Shown: positions 59,142-64,000 of the stretch, piece after piece
How the letters are laid out: each line of letters opens with the position of its first letter
Numbering within the stretch: position 1 is the stretch's first letter
From: Laccaria trichodermophora
Taxonomy: Eukaryota > Basidiomycota > Agaricomycetes > Agaricales > Hydnangiaceae
Length of the DNA: 64,000 nt
Direction of reading: 5' to 3'
Assembly (NCBI GenBank): GCA_018417955.1
Contig: JACTVC010000021.1
Coordinates: forward strand, 372,001 to 436,000
The notes under the pieces: generated by a model
Seen by the model: only the letters and a program-made list of their open reading frames with translations
Told to the model about the DNA's origin: nothing
Databases searched by the model: none
Program-made: the position numbers and the translations under genes

Positions 59142-59864
59142 CTCTTTCCCTCTACTTCGGCTCTACCACAGACAGCATTCACCTTCAATGTCCTTGATGA
59201 CTACCTTTTAGAGAATTTGGAATGCAAGACATCCACCACCCATTACTATTCCAAACTCCAGAGAATTACATCCAAAGCATTTCCGAAACAAGTCAAGGTA
59301 ATATTGAAAATTCGGGAAGGGTGCTACTGATTTGAAATGGGCCTACAGGACAGATATCGAGAGCTTCTGCGGGCCAGTCGTCAATGGAGAAGTTTGAAAG
59401 AATACAAATGGTTTGGCTTTGGGCACCATCATCGTTCACCAGGATCTGGGGAGTTAGCCCTTTTCTGTGCAGCATGCCCCCAGCCAGGGGTCAACCTTCT
59501 GGACAACTGGAAGGAGGATCCGGAGCAATAGGCCTATACTTGGGGCTTTGTATTGGATGGAAACTTTACTTGTAATCATAAGTTACAACAGAGGCCAGAA
59601 ACGGATGTGTGGTTAAAGAATGGGGAGGGATACATGGTGGAAACAACAAGATATAAGGAGCATTTAAAGATTGCTAAGGAGGTCAAGGAGGTGAGTCGAT
59701 TTCCATCAGATCCGGACCGTTTTGACTTGGATCCCCTAGGCACCAACCTGCAATGAGCATCATGCCGTCAATGATAGGGCCCATATTCACAAAGGATGTG
59801 ATTCCACGGGCCTCGGAGCCACCACATGTTTGAGACATGGCTGCTACTGTCCCAGGGGTGTTGT

Positions 59865-61999
59865 GAGGTCTTTACCTTGCCCGGGTTAATCCATATGGAA
59901 TCCATGTGGAATCCATGGAATCCATCACCAATTCCATGTGGAATCCATGTAAGGAATCTTGGCTGAGACCACAGCCAATTTGTTGTTCCATGGACATCAT
60001 GGATTCCATGTGGAATGATCATGGAATGGTCAATTCCATATGGAATCCATTGCGATTCCACCTGGATTCCACTGAATTCCATATGGAACTTAGGCATATC
60101 CACCATGGATTCCATGGAACAAGTCCATATGGATTCCATGGAGCAGTTCATATGGATTCCATGGAAGGAATTAATGACCATTATACCATTAGAATACATA
60201 TAGATATAGGATTTATAGTGTCCTTACTATATTTAAGTAAAAATAAATTTTTTGCATCTGAGAGCATTGAACCCACAACATCGTGAATAGAAGCAGCAAT
60301 CTAACCACCTGAGCCACACCGGCTTTGTTACAAGGTAAACTAAAGGTCTGTATATAGCGTCGTTCGTCACGTGGCGTCTCAAACGTGACAGTTATGGCTG
60401 TCGCGTTGCCACGTCGCTTCTTTCTTTCACCACCACCACCACCACCATCCACGCCACCGTCTCAAGCCACGACCGCCCGCGACAACGACGTCGACAACGC
60501 CGACAACGACGCCGACAACGATGCCGACAACGACGAGAACGATGCTGGCGACGACGCCAACAACGACGCTGACGACGACCACGGATGGGTGGGAACAACG
60601 GCGAGCGGAAAGCCCAGGTAAGCCAGCGGCGTGGCAATCAGATGACTGGACGACGACAAATGTCGTCGTCCATCATTTCATTCCACTCGCGAACAAACCA
60701 CCCCACCCATTGAACTGACCCAAACCACAGGTGCCACGTGGTGACGTGGCAGATCCACCACCACACCATGCCGACGTCAACGACACCCATGACCAAGGAC
60801 GACCGCCCACGGACGTCAACAACCGCCCACGAAGACGACACGACCGTCCACGCAGACGACACGAAGACGACGCGACCACCCACGAAGACAATGCGAACGC
60901 CCACGAAGATGACACGAAGACGCCACGACGACACGAAGACGACGCAACGACGACGCGACCGCCCACGAAGACGATGCGACCGCCCACGAAGATAACGCGA
61001 CAACGCGACAACCCACGAAGACAATGCGACCGCCCACGAAGACAATGCGACCACCCACGCCACGACTGCCCATGCCAAAACGAGCCCACCGCCCACAAAC
61101 GTGGACCCAGAGCACCCACGCATGGAGGATTACACTCGCGTGAACGGAAATGGGCAACGACGAGCCCAGGTAAGCTCCCCTTCCCTCCAACATCCCTCAC
61201 CACCACCCCTCCATCATTCACCCTCCCTTCATTGCTCCCCCTCCCTTCATTGCTCCCCCTCCCTCTGTTGCTCCCCCTCCCATTTCTCCCCCTCCCTCCA
61301 TTGCTCCCCCCTCCATCCATTCCCACCTCTCCCTTCACCACTCCCTCTCTCCTCCATCACTTCTTCCCCCTCCCTCCCCCCTCCCTCCCCCTCACTCTAC
61401 TACATCCTCCCCCTCCATCACTTCCCCCTGTCTTCCCCCCCTCCCTTAGATATTGAGAATAGTAAACATAAATTGTGTAGTCTATTTAATACATTTCATT
61501 TTTTCCTGCTAAGCTATGACTCATGAATGTAGAAACCATGATTACATGATGTGGACTTAGAATTATTTCATAAAGTCATTCCATGTGGATTCCATGTGGA
61601 ATCCATATGGAGTCCATATGAATTCCACCCTTAAAATGGTATAGAACATATAGAATAGAGTATGGAATCCATCAGCCATTCCATGGAATCCATCCCCCAT
61701 TCCATGGAATCCATCCCCCACTCCATGGAATCCATCCCCCATTCCATGGAATCCATCCCCCAAAGTCATGGAGTCCATCCCCCAAAGTCATGGAGTCCAT
61801 CCCCCAAAGTCATGGAGTCCATCCCCCAAAGTCATGGAGTCCATCCCCCATTCCATGGAGTCCATCCCTCATTCCATGGAGTCCATCCCTCATTCCATGG
61901 AGTCCATCCCCCATTCCATGGAATCCATCTGGAATTTGTGCAGTCCATCCCCCATTCCATGGATTCCATATGGATTAACCCAGGGAGGGTAAAGTACTG
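59865..61999 (-). mobile_element. Non-autonomous TIR element N6
   Basis: 2135 bp, B-end on the left. Perfect target duplication GGTGTTGT (59857-59864 and 62000-62007). B-end GAGGTCTTTACCTTGCCCGG, A-end CAGGGAGGGTAAAGTACTG. Subterminal arrays of TTCCATATGGAATCCATGGA (59890-60170) and ATGGAATCCATCCCCCATTC / AAAGTCATGGAGTCCATCCC (61575-61970). Interior: tRNA-like block (60252-60331), GAC block, palindrome TGCCACGT..ACGTGGCA (60732-60751), pyrimidine tract (61180-61445). Very close to N4 over 60165-60450. Confidence 0.93.
60252..60331 (-). other. tRNA-derived sequence inside N6
   Basis: Minus strand TGGCTCAGGTGG (60316-60305) and TGGGTTCAATGCTC (60273-60260) are A- and B-box matches; same block as in N4 with a few changes. 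Confidence 0.65.
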
Positions 62000-64000
62000 G
62001 GTGTTGTGGACTTTCAGAAGGGTGAAAGGTATTCTTTCCAATCTGTCTATTGGTATTGGACTGAGACCCTACTCCAGGTAGACAAATGAACATGGATTAT
62101 GCCCTTTGTGAGGCACTCAAGAACACAAAAATGGGGGACATATTGAAATGCATTGTTGTTTACGATGTGAATTGCCAATACCATAAAAACTTTCAGAAAC
62201 AGGTGGAGAAGAGCCTGTATCTCGAAGTTCATCCGGGCCTTATAATCATTCCTGGAATTGGCCTTTTCCACATCCACAGACATCAGTTGATCTGTCTGGC
62301 GAGGTTCTCACCCACTTTCATCGAGGGAGCGGGCCAGTTGGATGGTGAAATCCTGTGGTCTACGCTCAATCACGTTGGTCGAATCTCCTGAACAATGACT
62401 CTCGCACATCAGACCGAAGTCCTCAACTTGCATATGGGGGATAACAATTGGAAAAAACTCGTGAACATGGGTAAGCTTTGACTGTCAGGATGAAACAGTT
62501 CTTAATTGAATGTAGTGTCGTCGCTATGCCGGAGATGGAAAAAAGTTCAGTCCAGACTTGCAGATGCAGAGGAAGAGTTTGCAAAACTTTCAGACACCGC
62601 TGGTCCTGAACAAATCCAACTTTGGAATGAACTTGCTGCGGAAGCCCAGAGGAACCGTGTTACTGACCCTGCGGCAATGGATATCTATGAGGCGGAAGCT
62701 CCGAAAGGTGTGTTCTTCTTTGCCTAACCTGAATGCCCCTCATTTGCATTCATTTAACCAGTTCCAACCCAAAAGGATATTCAAGTTGTACTGATGGGAG
62801 AGGAATCAACCAGAAACGAATCACTGGGGATCACTTTATGGGTTACCACTGGAATCAAATTACAGGAGGCTCAGTACGTTGCTCCCATTTCATCCATAAC
62901 TCTCAGCTCATAAGAGCAGATTGGTGTTGAGCTGTTTTATCCGGATGATGGGGCATAAGCCTACGGCGGATGACAAGGTCGATCTGGCTAAACGCCGGCA
63001 GCTATTCCTCTGGCGAATCGACGCTTTTGACAGAGAAGCTTCAGAGTTGTTTCCAGGAGTGGACTTTGCAACTGAGCAGATGCAGACACCGCCCGTGGAA
63101 GACAGGTATGAGCATGAGGATGATTTAGAAATGCTACTGGCCAATCCTCCCTCATATGACACCCTGCTACCTGAATGCATGGAGATCATCCTGCCCTCGG
63201 CCTTTACCGACCTCCCAGACCAAATGGCGATCGCCCATCAGAGGGAGATACATCTCCGGATGGCACAAGCAAACAATACATTGGCAGCCATAAGATTAGA
63301 AATAGGACACAAATCATTCATCTATCGAAAAGAAATTAACGGTCAGGAAAGTAAAAAGGGAAAGACCCATGGATATGACCAAGTCAATACTGCAGATAGA
63401 AATCTGGCACACCACCTCCAGGTCTATGCACAAGCTCGATGGGCCTTGTCCGAACTGGGTGCATCCCCAGAGATTCTGAACAAGTACAAACCCATCCAAA
63501 AAAAGGATACACATACACTTCCAAACATTTCTCAGCCAAATGGTCAGGGCCATAGAAACAAGAATATTCCCTGGTTCTGGGGAATGAATATTCATGGGGA
63601 TTCTATCGAAAGCTTTCATATGGAAGAATGCAGGTGATTTTGTCAATCTCTTTTTTTACGACTAACGGATGCTCTAGTGTACCGTCTAAACTATCTCTGG
63701 GCAAAGGCAAGACAGGATAGGTGGCTCAAGGAATTCAAGCTTGTTCCCTGGGAGATGCATTGGACTATGTTGTATTTCCAGCATCGGGCCGAGATGTGGG
63801 ATGGTCTGGGGAGGGAAACTATGCTGGGAAAAGGGTGCTATGCTAGGAGACAGGTGGGAATGTGGCAGGCCTTTCAAACACAGGCCCTGGAAGACTTTCA
63901 ATGGTCCGGAGCGGTTTAACCTCGTCTGCCCCAAGAATGTCTATCTTACGGTGGTTACGGATGATGATTTAGATCTAATTTACATAACATGTTACCTCTT

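Larger units (their letters stand above)
56677..63919 (+). pseudogene. KDZ-family transposase with CxC2 cysteine cluster (KDZ-3), interrupted twice
   Basis: Start MSSQRSKVISSLKHTCYLEG (56677). After an intron comes the cysteine cluster CYTCGNREGTWKCQDC..CQCTDCCRISHR-stop-HPFHRVE (57068-57190) with an in-frame TGA. Then an acidic insert, VLYLNRHWVLTFVHMNGIHQ, N5, FTFNVLDDYLLENLEC, DRYRELLRASRQWRSLKEY, LFCAACPQPGVNLLDNW, FVLDGNFTCNHKLQ (first Asp, about 59553), GCDSTGLGATTCLRHGCYC, N6, DFQKGER, MNMDYALCEALKNTK, VYDVNCQYHKNFQKQ (second Asp, about 62165), GAGQLDGEILWSTLNHVG (Glu region), a TGA before TMTLAHQ (about 62390), and a long helical tail to AEMWDGL and stop 63917-63919. Upstream of it lies the decayed gene pair. 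Stops and insertions make it inactive. Confidence 0.85.

Noticed and set aside
1..64000. TET/JBP oxygenase gene, which has been reported with KDZ elements in basidiomycetes
   Set aside because: Looked for the HxD..H double-stranded beta-helix motif near the KDZ copies; none seen.

Overview
The window looks like a transposon-dense stretch of a mushroom-forming basidiomycete genome (Agaricomycetes, probably Agaricales). Evidence: short (about 50-70 bp) GT-AG introns, three KDZ-type transposase genes of which two keep the CxC2-type cysteine cluster typical of agaric KDZ proteins, a Mutator-like DDE gene of a kind common in agarics, and a gag-bearing LTR retrotransposon. I recognise no housekeeping gene. 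Almost everything here is a mobile element, a remnant of one, or sequence inserted into one. Family assignments come from reading motifs by eye; no search was run.

Layout. 1-3.9 kb: C-terminal part of KDZ-1, split by non-autonomous element N1. 3.9-8.2 kb: unassigned sequence with one 612-bp TA-flanked MITE. 8.2-12.3 kb: a repeat-module gene (copy A) facing a coiled-coil gene (P1). 14.18-18.42 kb: an LTR retrotransposon with two matching 350-bp LTRs, a 5-bp target duplication and one 902-codon Gag ORF but no pol. 18.5-20.1 kb: an internally deleted derivative of the A-P1 unit. 20.59-25.41 kb: a Mutator-like element with a multi-exon transposase-like gene, sitting in the arm of an older fold-back repeat. 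26.5-32.5 kb: copies B and C of the repeat-module gene, B split by N2. 33.6-41.1 kb: a 7.5-kb inverted-repeat element carrying three unfamiliar genes. 41.1-52.5 kb: KDZ-2, interrupted by a fold-back element in an intron, by N3 and N4 in exons, and by a 1.7-kb insertion. 52.9-56.3 kb: a second, decayed copy of the gene pair from the 7.5-kb element. 56.7-63.9 kb: KDZ-3, split by N5 and N6.

The most interesting content is the N family: six related non-autonomous elements (1.4-2.1 kb), each with a near-perfect 8-bp target duplication, short asymmetric inverted termini, a conserved internal order (purine tract, GTC-rich block, central palindrome), and subterminal arrays of short repeats whose unit differs from copy to copy. 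Five of six lie in KDZ genes. The second point of interest is the 7.5-kb three-gene element, whose convergent gene pair, with a conserved hairpin between the two genes, occurs twice, each time directly upstream of a KDZ gene. Nonsense codons in the old copies are mostly TGA where related copies or the family have Arg, which suggests CpG decay.
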